A stretch of 64,000 nt of DNA from Scalesia atractyloides (GCA_947069175.1 CAMTDV010000022.1:38095476-38159475), one strand, 5' to 3'. Positions 11,464 through 23,230 are shown, numbered from the stretch's first letter. The notes: a model not told the origin generated them from the sequence alone. A program made the numbers and translations.

Positions 11464-11871
11464 TGAGGATCTGCTCGTCTGATAAGCTTAGGTCCTAATC
11501 TGTTTTCCTAGTTCAATATGCGCGGAATTCATATCAACAAGTGACAAGTTCAAGATTTACTGTTTTAAATTTTATATCTCATTAATATTGATTAACGTTT
11601 ACATTACTGAGAACATACGAATAGAGCTTTGCCGTTCGGTTTACAAAAAACAGCTTTTAGACTCAGACCTCAACATACCTATTTATAGGAAAGACATTAT
11701 CTTCGTACGAAGGTAAGTTATCTTCAATAGAAGGTAAAAGGCTACCTTCGTATGAAGTGAACTTCACTTCGTGCTATGTTAATATATACACATACAAAAT
11801 CTAACAACTTAGCCCTATTACATACTCAGACATGACCCAAAGACGTGGGTGATAAACATACTGCATCAACA
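11464..11871 (-). repeat. 3' LTR of Copia-1
   Basis: The LTR is 408 bp. On the minus strand it starts TGTTGATGCAGTATG and ends in CCTCA. A TATA-type box CTATAAATAG (11688 to 11679) is preceded by palindromes of the CTTCGTRCGAAG class at about 11700-11775. By homology this is U3 with the promoter. Confidence 0.85.
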
Positions 11872-11887
11872 AACTCCCCCTTGGATA
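11872..11887 (-). other. Polypurine tract of Copia-1
   Basis: The minus strand reads ATCCAAGGGGGAGTT immediately before the TGTTGATGC start of the LTR. Confidence 0.85.
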
Positions 11888-11950
11888 TTGCCGCACTCAT
11901 GGTCAGTATTCAAAGCTTAGAACTTTTCATATAACGTTAATCTCTATCTT

Positions 11951-14900
11951 CCAAAGAAATTCTTCCTTAGTTTCCTTCTCTCTTCACTAGGAATCGGTGT
12001 TTGATCTGTCACTGGAGCCCATTCACAAACTAAAATCTTCTAATCGAAGATTTCTTTGTAACTGCATCAATATTTTCTTCTCTACGTATCTGCTTCATAA
12101 ACTCAACCATTTCCAGCTCTCTCTCCATTTAGATCTTCACATTTTCCTAGAGTTAATACCGTGTGCATAACATACATTGATCACACCTTGGTATTGCATT
12201 GCTTGGAGTTTCTCCTTAGCTTCAAAACATATCTTGTTATAGAATAAACACTCGATATCTTTCTCTGAACAGTTCACTAGCCACATCGTGTCTAGTATCC
12301 ATATTGCTCTCCATAAGCGTTCAGCTTTTAAAACAATTACCACTTCACTTGTTTCGATTTCGTATTGCCACCACTTGAAGAATTCATAGAAATCTTGCTC
12401 GATCTTCATCAAAGGCATGTTCTTCATAGTGTGACGTCTTTTAACAATCAAAGTAACATCTTTTTCTTTCATTATCGGATCAGTCTTGATTTTCTTCTTT
12501 GGTATATGTGGTTTCCAATGGTTAAAACCATGAGCAGCTTCATACCTGATTATCTTCCATAGTCTTTGATCATGAAACTTCATTAAATAATTGATCGACT
12601 TTGTTTGCACAAAATCTCCAACGTCCCACCATGGAAACTTCTTGATATCGCTCAAGTACCTGAAATACTAAACACCAAACTCTCTCTTTACTGCATAGAT
12701 GTCTAGTTCAGGAATACAACCCCAGTATAAAATGTCGCCCAACGACTTATCCTGATCATGAGTGAAGAAGGCTAGCAGTCATCGAAACTTTCGTTCTTTG
12801 GGTAGTTCCTTAAACCATGTCTTTTTCGCTTCAGCAATCTCTTCCTTTGATAAATGTCTAGGCACATTTCCATCCTTTACCGTTTCTTCAACTCTTCTTT
12901 TCAACAAATCGTTTGTTTATTCAACAAACATTTCTTGGAATGTTGGGAAGTCATCTGTATATTTTCTCCAGAATACTTGATAGTTTCATCATCAGAATCA
13001 TCCTCCACGACAACCTTATCATAGATATCAGCATCAGCCACGTACTTGTATACATAATCTTCAGGCTTAGAAGTACTAACATTCTTTAGCTTATCTTCGA
13101 AATCGAAATCAAACAAACTCTCATCAACCCCTAATATCTCAGCAATCTACTCTTTGGTGTAGTTATGAACATATTCACCTTCTTTGACACCATGTTGAAG
13201 ATAGAAGATTCGGGGTTGTGGCAAGTCAGGAACATCTGTTATGGGTGGAACAACTGTGAAGATTCCTAACTGCTCTGCATCGTTAACCGGATCTTTCGTC
13301 TCCCCATGTCTTTGAGATTCATCTTCTTGGTTCGCGTCATCGTTAAGATAAGCATCATAATCAAACGATTCATGAATCTTAGCATCCTGAATTCTCAAAC
13401 CTGTACCACCTTGGGTGTTATCATCATCATCATCATCACCCTTATCATCATCGTCTTTCTTATCACCTCTGCATCATCATCCTCCTCATAACCATCTACC
13501 TCATCATCTATCTCTGCTTCCATCTTTTTTCTATCCAAGTACTTTTGCTTCGCTGAAATCCCGGTAACATCAACAGGTTCACCAACTAACAAATACTTCA
13601 CTAAAGGCTCAGCTTTAACTTCTAGCTCAGGCGTAACAACTCTATTCTCATCATTTTTTTCTTTTCCTTTACCAGCTATTGCAGCATCAACTTTACGAGC
13701 TCTTTCAGCAGCTCTGACCTTTGCTTCTTCTATCTTAATTGCATCATACTCTGCATTGAAGTTTATGTTGAATCTTTTTTATAACACTTGGTATAACACA
13801 TCAAACTTCTTAGCATTCACTGACTTTTCCACTTCTAGATCTTTAACAACTCTTTGAAGTTTCTCGTTCTCAGCAGCAACACTTGTAAGTAATGAAACCT
13901 GCACATTTTCAGCTTCAAGTTGTTTAATTCTTTTCTCTTGTAATTTGATTTTGTTCTCCGGATCGGTAACCCTGTTATCATTAAAGAGATAGGCATCAAA
14001 TACACCTGTGAATGGAATATCACTTAAGCCATCAAGAAGACAATCATGTAAAGATCTTCTAGTAGCAGATTGAGGTGTTTATCGTTGTTGTAAAGGAGGT
14101 GTAGGTTGTTTTGGTGGTGAAGTAGGATGTTATGGTGTAACATATTATGGTGATGGTGGTGGTTGATGTGGTGGTGATGGTGGTGATTAATGTGGTGGTG
14201 ATGGTGGTTGTTCGAACTCAACTTCAGGTGTCTTCCTTCTTCCATACTTACGTCTTGCTTCTTAACTGCATAAGACCCTATTGATTTCTTCTTAACATCA
14301 ATAGGCTTACTCTTTACACATTTAGCCTTCTTAGTTGTCCTTTAAATGATCTCTTCAGGTTTTAAAAGCACATAAGTATCATCGTCGTCGCCCATAGCCT
14401 TTTTCTTTCTTAACTCTGCTTTTTCAGCTGCACCTCTTGTTTTAGGATCAATACTGTCATTAGAACTTTCTTCATTATCGTCTCCAAAAGCTTGTTTCTC
14501 AACTTCAGCAAACCACATTCACATCATCACGATCTTGGTCAGAAGTAGCAGAAAAAAACTTCATCTTCAACATTTGCCTCGACCTCAACATTTTGTTCCA
14601 TTTCAATATTCACATTAACTTCAGTTTCTTCATCAGTTTCCTCATCTATAAGTAAAGTATGTGCTTTTTTGGAGTGGTCTTGTTTTTCGTATCTTCCTTC
14701 TTATCTTTTGCTAGGTTCAGGAATTGATCGGCGAGCATATCTGAACGAACCTAGGATACTGTAAAAATTTCTCTTTCTCAATATTCAACTTCATCTGTTC
14801 AAAAATCATTCTTGTGAATACGTGTTCAATGCAAGTGAAGCTATCATAAAAATTTGGTAATCGGCCAAAGCATCTCCCCCTCCTTTCCTGTGACTTAGGG

Positions 14901-15747
14901 CGGGGATCATAGAATGTACAAAAAACTTATATGGCTTGCCCAAGAATGCTTTGTTGAATGACATATTCACAAACCCTTTATAGCCCATCTAATAAAAACA
15001 CCCTTTGCACATCCATTTAGAATACATCAACGGATCGTCATCTTTATCTTTAAAATCAAGACCCTTCGAATCAATGCCTCAGTTATCAGGACCTCTCTAT
15101 CTTCATTTTTGACTCGTACGAATGATCGTATAGCTTTTAGTTCTGGTATAAACTTGGCATGTTCCCAAAATCTTCCCACATGAGAGCGATAGGCTTTGTG
15201 TTGATCAGTTAATTCTTTCTTTATCGGTAGCTCGCCCATAAACTTCAAAATCGATTTATATGGTGCTATTTCGGGAATCTTCGCATCGAGAACACAATAG
15301 ATGTTGTGTTTCGTGTCAAAATTCAATTTTTTTCCTGCAAACACAACACAAACAAAAACTTAGACGAAAATTTCACTAAAAATACCAAATTTACTTCGTG
15401 CAAAGTGACATTGAAGTTTTAGTATTTGCACATTTTTACTTCGTGCGAAGTTGGCTTTCTCTTTGTATGGAGTGAATTTTCAGTTCGCGCAAAGTGAACT
15501 CTCATTTCGTGCGAAGTGAACTCTCACTTCAGGCGAAGGTAACTGTTAAGAACACTTAGAAATGTTTGTCGATTTTTAAGAAATTGAAGGTTTTAACATG
15601 TACGACTAGCGCCGATTTGCCTAGATCTATGTTTAATTTTAACTTTGGCCTGTTAAATCACCCTAGATCTAAGTTTTTATCTTTTTTTACCGAACCATTA
15701 AAATCGTTCAATTTAAGGTCCAATCTTGTCCAATCTACCTTAGGCAT
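11951..15747 (-). pseudogene. ORF-A copy 1: third gene downstream of pol, with predicted intron
   Basis: The product is unrecognised by function. The predicted first exon is ATGCCTAAG (15747-15739), followed by a GTAGAT donor. A 404-nt intron ends at the acceptor TTTGCAG|G (15335) with a TCTAAG branch-like motif 25 nt upstream. The main exon runs 15334 to about 11951. Readable segments are: N-terminal part (IPEIAPYKSILKF, YRSHVGRFWEHAKF) at 15344-15030; MGYKGFVN..SHRKGGGDALADYQ at 14988-14810; acidic/basic low complexity and a Pro-rich stretch made of CACCATCACC repeats (about 14215-14120); acidic DDEVDGYEEDDDAE (13500); SYTKEE-like segment near 13150; and a conserved C-terminal domain with TMWLVNCSEKDIECLF near 12290-12240. 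In this copy the splice would leave a one-base frame offset at a seven-A run, and many further shifts exist. No zinc knuckle, protease, integrase or RT motif is present. Confidence 0.7.
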
Positions 15748-15960
15748 TGTAAGTGGTGTGCCAATCAACCACTACAAGTCAAGATTGGGCAGCACTTCGT
15801 CATTTTTTTTACAAATTCTTTACTTCGCATAGAGGATATCAACAGTGAAAATATGACTTCTCTTCGTGGAAAGAAACTTATATAGGCCATTGATTTATCT
15901 TCGTACGAGATGAGATTTTCTCTTCGTGCGAAGTGAAATCTTACTTCGTGCAAAGTGAAT
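15736..15960 (-). promoter_or_regulatory. Putative internal promoter, start codon and splice donor of ORF-A copy 1
   Basis: On the minus strand, palindromes of the CTTCGTRCGAAG class (15960-15897) are followed by TATATAAG (15884-15877), then about 125 nt of leader, then CACACCACTTACAATG with the ATG at 15747, and CTAAG|GTAGAT at 15739/15738. The order palindromes-TATA is the same as in the LTR. The function is inferred. Confidence 0.55.
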
Positions 15961-16274
15961 TCTTCTTTTTCAAAATTTTCAACTTTTCGTTCATTTAACC
16001 AGTTTTAGCAACCCACTCAGTTAACCAAGTCCAAGTTAAGACCATGGTTAACTGATTTGTCTATGAAGTCCAACTTAATGACCTTGGTTGAACACTTTAT
16101 GAACGAACTGATGTTTTTCAGGCAATTTTAAGTTTCAAATTAATGAACTTTCTAATATTTCAAAATATTTTCTCATTTCAGATTAGCTCCGAACCCATTG
16201 TCCTCTAGATTTCACTCAGCATTCAGCATCTTTGGATTTTAAAGATCCGCTTTCCATCATTGATAGTCATAACT
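15961..16274 (-). other. Copia-1 spacer, part 1
   Basis: Non-coding sequence homologous to 6861-7180 and 28431-28740. It is interrupted by the solo LTR and resumes at 18537. The target sequence TAACT is at 16270-16274. Confidence 0.7.
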
Positions 16275-17239
16275 TGTCACACCCTGAACCGCAGCGGAAA
16301 TAAAGGTCGGGGCATAATTGGGTTATCACCAAAGCTCATTACATTTACTAATAATAGGTTTCATATTTATTAAATTGAAATTAAAGCTTGAAATATCCAA
16401 ACACAAAGGAAACATATAAGCACAAAAAAAATAAACATTGTTCTAAACAAGCTGTATTTTATTTATCTTCTAAGGCCATTCCTATGTGTTCCTTTCCTCA
16501 GCCTGTCCACCTGTATCATGTGTAAAACAAAACTATGGGTCAACAAAAGTTGGCGAGTGAATCTAAGAAGAACATTTAAACAGTTGTTATATTAGTTGTT
16601 TAAATAAAATTTGTGCATGGACCATAAGTGAACATATGCATATATATAAACAATCGCAAACCAATATATCCACAATAAACATATGAACATGATGAATGAT
16701 GAACTTGAGATCAAGGTCAATCAAACGGAGCGATCTAATGAGGCACCTGATGGTCAACTCGTATCCCACGAGGAACTGATGGGCCTTAAATAAATAATTG
16801 CACTGAAATGATAAAATATATCCACACATAGCCACACAAACAAAATATACACTTTAGATCACATAATGGTGTTAGCACAAGTGTTTAAACAAATAAAATA
16901 TGTAACGACACATGTACACCCCAAAACATGATTAAAGAGGGAAATTTGTAAGGATTCACTCACAATGGGTGCGTTTTCCTTGATTGATGAAGAGTGCGCA
17001 CGAATTGAGATTTACGACGAAGAGACTACCTAAAAGCAATAATTCGATAAATGCATAATAATATTTTTTTAATACTTTTAGGCTTTAGGAATTTTGTGAT
17101 ATTTGGTTTTTAACTAAAAATCGTTTAAGTATTTTAAATGATTTGACAAATTATATATAAAAACTGTATAAAAAAAAAATAAAATAACAAAAACCTTGTC
17201 AGACCTGACTGGTTCATTGACTTAGTTGACCGTGTGTAG

Positions 17240-17645
17240 TGAGACTCGAACTTGTGACCTCTCGTACGTGTGCACGCAACTCTTCCAACTGAGCTACGTG
17301 TCTAACCCGAGAGAATTCTGATTTTAATTATCCTTATACACTTATTAGCTTATTTCAGAAATTGATTAATTTAAAAAAGGGGTTTAAATGATTCGAACCG
17401 GCGTGCAAGACCCGACTCGAAACCGTACCTCTGCGATGATTTGCACCCAGCACAACCAGTTGGGCTGGATGTCTAACCCATTAGTATTATAGTTTTTATT
17501 ATTCTTATGAACTATTAGGAGAGTGTTCTACATAACTTTTAAAACAAGAGTTTTTTTACTGAGAACCGGTTACATGCACGAATCGAACCCAGGTCTCAGA
17601 TGATATAATTGCACACAGTCCACCACTGGACTGTGTGTCTAACCC
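17240..17645 (-). repeat. Three tandem tRNA-like modules inside the solo LTR
   Basis: Three modules end (plus strand) in GTCTAACCC at 17300-17308, 17471-17479 and 17637-17645, so the period is about 166-171 bp. On the minus strand each starts GGGTTAGAC, followed by an A-box-like segment (GTAGCTCAGTTGG in module 1; TAGCNNAGTNGG is the tRNA consensus) and, 27-30 nt on, a B-box-like segment (AAGTTCGAGTC, GGTTTCGAGTCG, GGGTTCGATTC). The box spacing matches real tRNAs. Stems look degenerate, so I do not call functional tRNA genes. Confidence 0.55.
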
Positions 17646-18174
17646 GGTTATAACCCGGTTTCTTTATATACTTAACCATTTGATAATAGTCATCTTCTTC
17701 ATTATATTTCAACTCAGAGCATTAAATCAAACCGACGCCCAAACTGATTTAATTTGATTATCTACCAGAAAATATACTACTGATTCCAAAGTGAATGAAA
17801 GGTGATTTACCAATTACCGACGAGCTCAGTCGCGTTCCGATTAAACTCCGACGTCTGGCAGAAAATTCCGAAGATGAGCTTAGAGGAACACTGGGTATTA
17901 GAGAGCGTGATTAAGAGAATAATGGATGTGGCGAGTTCGATTTGGATGGGATGCATCTGTATTTATAGTGAGTTTTTCTTAATCATGAGGTTTCGGTTAC
18001 AACTTGGATGGATGATCTCAAAATCTTTAACCGATTTCGAGTTGATTAGCTATTGATTACAGACTTGTAACTGGGTATCAGTTACATCAGTTTCTGAAAT
18101 TAAGATTTAAACTTGATTGATCATGGGCGGTTACTAGATCTCTGTTATAGAAGTTGCAGGCTTAAACTTGATGA

Positions 18175-18176
<2 letters not shown>

Positions 18177-18206
<30 letters not shown>
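18177..18206. repeat. (TA)n microsatellite
   Basis: About 30 bp of alternating TA inside the solo LTR. Open frames reading IYIYIY here are artefacts. Confidence 0.9.
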
Positions 18207-18208
<2 letters not shown>

Positions 18209-18306
18209 GATACTTGGGAAATATCACATCTTGTATGTAAAAGTGCAGTGGTGTGTTGGTGTGTGCGGTTGGTGGGGGTATCCGGGTTCGAACACCGACT
18301 ACTACC

Positions 18307-18340
<34 letters not shown>

Positions 18341-18351
18341 CATTATTATTT
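18307..18351. repeat. (TTA)n microsatellite
   Basis: About 45 bp of TTA repeats, interrupted once by CAT. Just upstream (18286-18298) GGGTTCGAACACC resembles a tRNA B box on the plus strand, but no convincing A box is seen. Confidence 0.9.
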
Positions 18352-18536
18352 ATTTTAATTTTGTTATAAACATATTTATTTCTTTTTCCTTCATTAATTA
18401 TTACTTTAGTTAGGTAATTTAATTATTAAACATGGAATAATTTAATTAATACTAATAAATACGTAACGAACGTTTGACTAAATATTTGATTATTAAATGA
18501 AGCAGGTTTTGAAACCCGTTTTACATGAATGTTACA

Positions 18537-19213
18537 TAACTAAGATAGAAATAAAATCTTTTTGATTTTTCCAAAATTTATGCTAAAATAAACTGAAAAT
18601 CTTTTTGGGTTTTTCTGAAATGAAATGTAATAACTATGTAAAAACATATTTACAGACATATTTTTGTGAGTTTGTGTTAGAGGATCGTGTCAGTTTTTGA
18701 GACAAATCACTATACTGTTGATCTTGAAAACTTTATGTTTTAAACAAATTCACTTAGATTGTAAGTATACTGATCCATTTAAATATCTACACATTTCTCA
18801 ATTGCTCTGAGATACATTAATTAGATGTTTTAGAACTTGACTTAACAGTGTTTCTCACCTCAAAATATACTCCCGTATCAACATTCCATGGATTTCATCT
18901 TACAAGTGAATATATCAAATTAATATATGTATCTGGGTTATGCGAGAGCTTGAGAGCTCAGATTAGTACCACTATACAGACAAAGAGATGAAGGCTTGAC
19001 TAAAAAGTGGTGTTTCAAATTTGGAATCTTTTTACTGCAATTGTCAGATCTTTCGATACTTTCAAATTAATGCAGTTTTGGGTTTTTAAAGCGAAAGTAT
19101 TCTACAAGTTCTAGGCAATTGCTGACGCAAAATCAGAAGAACTTGTATAATACTCCATATATCATTTATCTATAAAGACCTAGTCAACTCGTTATCCGAC
19201 TCAAATTCAACCT
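18537..19213 (-). other. Copia-1 spacer, part 2
   Basis: Non-coding sequence homologous to the Copia-Y spacer. It lacks about 410 bp that Copia-Y has between 7819 and 8228. Confidence 0.7.
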
Positions 19214-19999
19214 CTAAATCCCCCCCCCCCCCGATGTCAGATTTTTCATCCCGTTAAGTTTCAAAAGATATTTGAATTTAGCTCGATAAATCGCTTTGGT
19301 GTAAAAATCTGCCTTTTGTTCATCAGTGTGGATCTTTTCAATTCTAACCAACTTTTTCTTGTAGCAACCACGAATAAAGTGGTGTCGAATTTCAATATGT
19401 TTAGTTTTAGAGTGTTGAACAGGGTTTTTAGTGATGTGAATGGCTGCCACGTTATCTACGTATATAGGCGTATTAAGAAACTGTAATCCATAGTCTCTCA
19501 TCTGTTGTTATATCCACAAAATTTAGGAACAACAACTGGAAGATGAAACGTATTCTGCTTCGCAAGTAGAGAGCGACCGTGGTTTGCTTCTTGCATTGCC
19601 ACATTACTAATCGTGTGCCAAAGAACTGACAACCAGTAGTTGTAGATTTAGCATTTAATTTGCAACATCCAAAGTCAGAATCGGAATATCCAACAAGATT
19701 GAATTTGTCGTCCCGCGGATACCACAAGCCGTGCTTGGGCAACCCTTCAGATATCGTAGAATTCGTTTGACGATCAACGTGTGTGACACTTGAGGATTTG
19801 ACTAATATCAGGCGCAGAGGCATGTCGGATACATGATATCCGACCTTGATGTTGTGAGGTACATTAACGAACAAATGATTGATCGGTATAAGGTCTCATC
19901 AGTCTGCACTCTTTTTTCATCTAGTTTGATGCCTTGATTGAGAGCTAATGGAGTAGATAATGGTGATGATCCCGACATGTCGAATTTCTCCAAAATGTC
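19214..19999 (-). pseudogene. Copia-1 pol 3' end: RT C-terminus and RNase H
   Basis: On the minus strand: KFDMSGSSPLSTPLALNQG (about 19990-19935), DETLYRSIICSLMYLTTSRSDIMYPTCL (19900-19810), LWYPRDDKFNLVGYSDSDFGCCKLNAKSTT (19730-19640), and the RNase H tail RDYGLQFLNTPIYVDNVAAIHITKN..HSKTKHIEIRHHF (19500-19380). The RT catalytic part is absent because Gypsy-1 cuts in at 20000. A C13 run at 19220-19232 replaces the shorter CCCCC in the relatives. It is a non-functional remnant. Confidence 0.88.
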
Positions 20000-22900
20000 T
20001 GTAACACCTCATAAAATCGTGTCCAATAATATAGCGACACGTGTCATTACTTTTATATTAAGTCTAATAAGGACTAAAGATGTCAACATGCTCAAACTAA
20101 GCCTCTGAGTGACCCTTTACAAAGTCCTAATTCTCATATGAGCCACTTTTGGATGAGAGGGATTATTTGTGTAAAAATGTAAAAGTTGGACAATGGAGGA
20201 GTTAAAAGTGTCAACATGTTAATTTATACGTCAGAGTGACCTTTTAACGAAATGAGAGCTTGACAATGTCCGGCATGCTCCTGGGTACCACAAATATTCG
20301 CTACGGAGGGCTAATTATGCTTATAAAGGTGTTTTAGAAGTTTAATAAGTTGTGGGGCTGAAATGTGACAAATTTCAAATGATTTTATTGACCGCGGGCC
20401 ACGAGGGACAAGGCCTAGTCTCTCGCGTGCCGCCAGAGGAGGTCTGCTGTAGAAAGTTTTGCTTGGCAACCACACAAGTTTCTAAAACCCATTCAATTCG
20501 AAACCATGGGCTTCCAAACTGCTATGCCACGTTTTAGGACACTTGTAAACACCCTCTAACACTTACTAACACCTGGCATCACCTCCTTCAGGCTCTCCAA
20601 CTATAAATAGGAGCATTGGTTCTTCACTTGAACTTGCACCTTTCTCATAATCATTCTATCTCCCTCCTCTAGAAGTTCCTAACTGAAAGGAGCATCCAAC
20701 TTAGTTATATTTCATCCAACGATCACTTGTAAGTGTTCATTTCCATGCATTTTCGTTTATAGGCTTTTTATAGCCAAAAGTTAAGCGTTTACGGAAAACG
20801 CTTTGACTTTCAGCTAAGACCATTATGGTCCAGACATTGTTCATAACGCACATAGCTAAGTGATCGTAATAAGGTAGGTGTTAATCCCTATAAAGGGGAC
20901 CTCATAAAGATCATGTTTACTAGACCAATTGGTGGGTCAAAGTTCTATTATTAAAAAGTCAGATAGGCCAGATTTTGAAAATATTATAATCTAAGTTTAT
21001 ATATGTTATGAAACATTTTTTGACACTTAAACAAGTTGGAAATAATTATTAGAACATGTTCGACTCGTCAATTTCAGTTCTAGGGTCGGTTCGTAACCGA
21101 AAGTCGCAAAGTTTGACTTCTGCCTTGACTTTCGATTCTAACCCGATTTATATTAGTTAGATACTAATCTAAGGTTGTATTATGATCGTAATATAACATA
21201 GCATAACCCTCTAAGGTTATATTACATGATCATAATCAGAATCTGAGTTTATGCACAAGTTCCGTTATTATGCCATTTTTGACTAAAATGCCCTTTTAAC
21301 ATAAATAAAGTTTTAATCAATAACGAACTTGAAATGAATCTCCTACTGATGTGATATCATAAGTAAGATTATTTGGGATATCAAGTCAGTTTATATACTG
21401 AGTTTACATATAAGTTCTTGCATTATGCCGACAAATTATAAAGCCCTTATGGCGCATAAAACGGTTTTAATCATACATTTTTATACCAAAATTTTTATCT
21501 ACTGATGTGTCATATTAAATGACATATCTAAAACTTATAAACCTGATCTTAGCATCAGTTTTCACTAAACTTCGTACAAATCGTCATTTTGCGACATAAA
21601 CGCCGTTTCGGCGCATAGTATGGTTTTAAACCATATATGTCAACCAAGACTTGTTACCTATTATTTTTTTTAAAACTCATTTTAAATTATTTTATAGTAG
21701 GTACATAATGTAAACTCAGAATCCCAAATAAGTTATCAAAATATGTGTAAAATGACCAAAATGCCCCTTCGGTGCATAATCTGGTCTTTAATGATAAATT
21801 ACACATACGATCAATATCTTACTGATATTATGCCATAAATTAAATATTTTTCTAGAATACTTATGATCATAACATCAAAATATATTCAAGTTCCTGTTAT
21901 ACGATATATAATTACCAAAACGCCCTTATGAGGCATAATTTCATTCTAAAACCTTAACGGGCATGTAAGTTGATATCCTACTGATATTACAACTTATTTA
22001 AAGTATAATGATATACAAAACTTGTTCATGACTCATTTGGTTACCCGATATCGCTTATACGCATAGGGTTAGCATACGAAAAGTAATCAAATCGGGTTTA
22101 ACATTGTCATTTTAATCTCAAATTCCATAATGTTAATTGTTTACCCATATTATACAAGTCTTGGTACTTGTTGGGTTTAAACTACATTCTATCTGGTCAT
22201 CGCTTAATCTAGCGTAGCGTACCGTTTTATTCTTTAAAAGATATTCGGTCTAAAGTCTATCACTTAAATAAGACCATCAACATTCTAATTAGTTAGTTTA
22301 TACCACCATTCCAGACTAGAAGCCTTCCAGTAAATGTTATCTGCACTATTCTAATTGATTAAACGCTGAGTTAATATAAACTTGCTTTAAAAGTCAAGTA
22401 AAAGCTCAGGTAAATACTCTTGACTTATTTTCAGTATACGGGCTTGGGTTACGGTAAGTTATTACCGCTTGGTCGGAAATGGGATCAATCGAATGCCGGA
22501 TTGTGGCTAGTAAATCCTCATATTCATTTTGATCAGTTTTATTTAATAACTTAAACCTTGGGGGTTAATGACCGTGTCCTGGATATCCATGGCTCATTAC
22601 ATTAGTTAATGGCCACAACCAAAGAACGGGGTGTAGGCATACACGTGACAGATGCGAATGCTAAATTATTTTTACCCACAAGTTGGGGATAACTCCTTCG
22701 TGGGTTCATAAGTGGTGTGTACGTTAATCATGTCTTGGTGTCTACACTGGGCTCCATATGTATTGACAAACATGTGAATATGTTAACAAGGTTACAAGGT
22801 TTTCCCAAGTTATAAAAGACTTTAATATGCCATGTGCACTTAAATCCATTTTAAAATATTTTCAAAACGAGTCAGTTAATTGTATTTACCAGCGAAAGCT

Positions 22901-23228
22901 GACGTATTTTCAACAAGACTAAGTTGCAGGTACAATACGAAATAGCCTGGAAGCTGCTTGGTATTGATATAAGAGGATCTTGCAAATCCTTAGATCTACC
23001 TAAAAGTCTGTAGTATATCTTTTTGTATATTTTTCGATCCGCCTGTGGATCTTTCATTACAAGCCGTTTGTATATTATTTTCGTACTTTGAACATTTGAT
23101 TTGTAATAGTAATTTAAACTCGAAGACTTCTCCTGTGCTGTGTTAATTGACTATGATGATATCAACTTACATCACGATATTCCCTACCCGGGCCCACCGG
23201 TGTTTGGTTGGAAATTTGGGGTGTGATA
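20000..23228 (+). repeat. 5' LTR of Gypsy-1, 3.2 kb
   Basis: The LTR starts TGTAACACCTC and ends GGGGTGTGATA two bases before the primer site. The terminal CA has become TA. A TATA-like CTATAAATAGG lies at 20601-20611. It contains five degenerate repeats of about 158 bp (21240-22000). No gene is seen in these 3.2 kb. Confidence 0.85.
21240..22000. repeat. Five degenerate tandem units of about 158 bp
   Basis: The anchor CTACTGATGTGATAT or a variant occurs at about 21342, 21499, 21657 (weakest), 21818 and 21977. A second anchor, AATGCCCTT..GGTGCATAA..GGTTTTAA, repeats in step. The spacing of 157-160 bp is close to nucleosome length. Confidence 0.6.
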
Positions 23229-23230
23229 GG

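Larger units (their letters stand above)
16275..18536 (-). mobile_element. Solo Gypsy-type LTR, 2.26 kb
   Basis: The insert starts TGTCACACCC and ends GAATGTTACA (plus strand) and is flanked by perfect TAACT copies (16270-16274 and 18537-18541). The Copia-1 spacer is collinear with Copia-Y across the join once the insert is removed. There is no internal region, primer site or polypurine tract, so it is a solo LTR left by LTR-LTR recombination. Minus orientation is inferred, because the GGGTGTGACA end is the 3' end type in the other Gypsy LTRs here. It contains three tRNA-like modules and two microsatellites. I see no gene. Confidence 0.85.
11464..19999 (-). mobile_element. Copia-1, 3' half with ORF-A, holding a solo Gypsy LTR
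   Basis: In minus-strand order this copy has the RT/RNase H end (19999-19214), spacer, putative ORF-A promoter, spliced ORF-A, polypurine tract and 3' LTR. Its upstream part is cut at 19999/20000 by the Gypsy-1 LTR; a flanking ATGTC (19995-19999) is the left target copy. It lies inside the GAG-pre-integrase of Copia-Y, with flank TATTG at 11459-11463. The partner flank is outside the window. A solo LTR (16275-18536) sits in its spacer. Confidence 0.85.

Noticed and set aside
14024..14245. His-rich reading frame that could suggest a metal-binding protein
   Set aside because: It is the wrong frame of the Pro-rich linker of ORF-A copy 1. The homologous segment in copy 2 is Pro/Ser-rich.
11951..15334. 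Calling ORF-A an envelope gene
   Set aside because: Position fits, but I see no signal peptide or membrane segment, and the protein is highly charged with coiled coil and acidic regions.
17240..17645. Functional tRNA genes
   Set aside because: The boxes are imperfect and I cannot pair convincing acceptor or T stems, so only tRNA-like is claimed.
18113..18413. Open frames with IYIYIY and poly-Tyr or poly-Ile
   Set aside because: They are translations of the TA and TTA microsatellites in the solo LTR.
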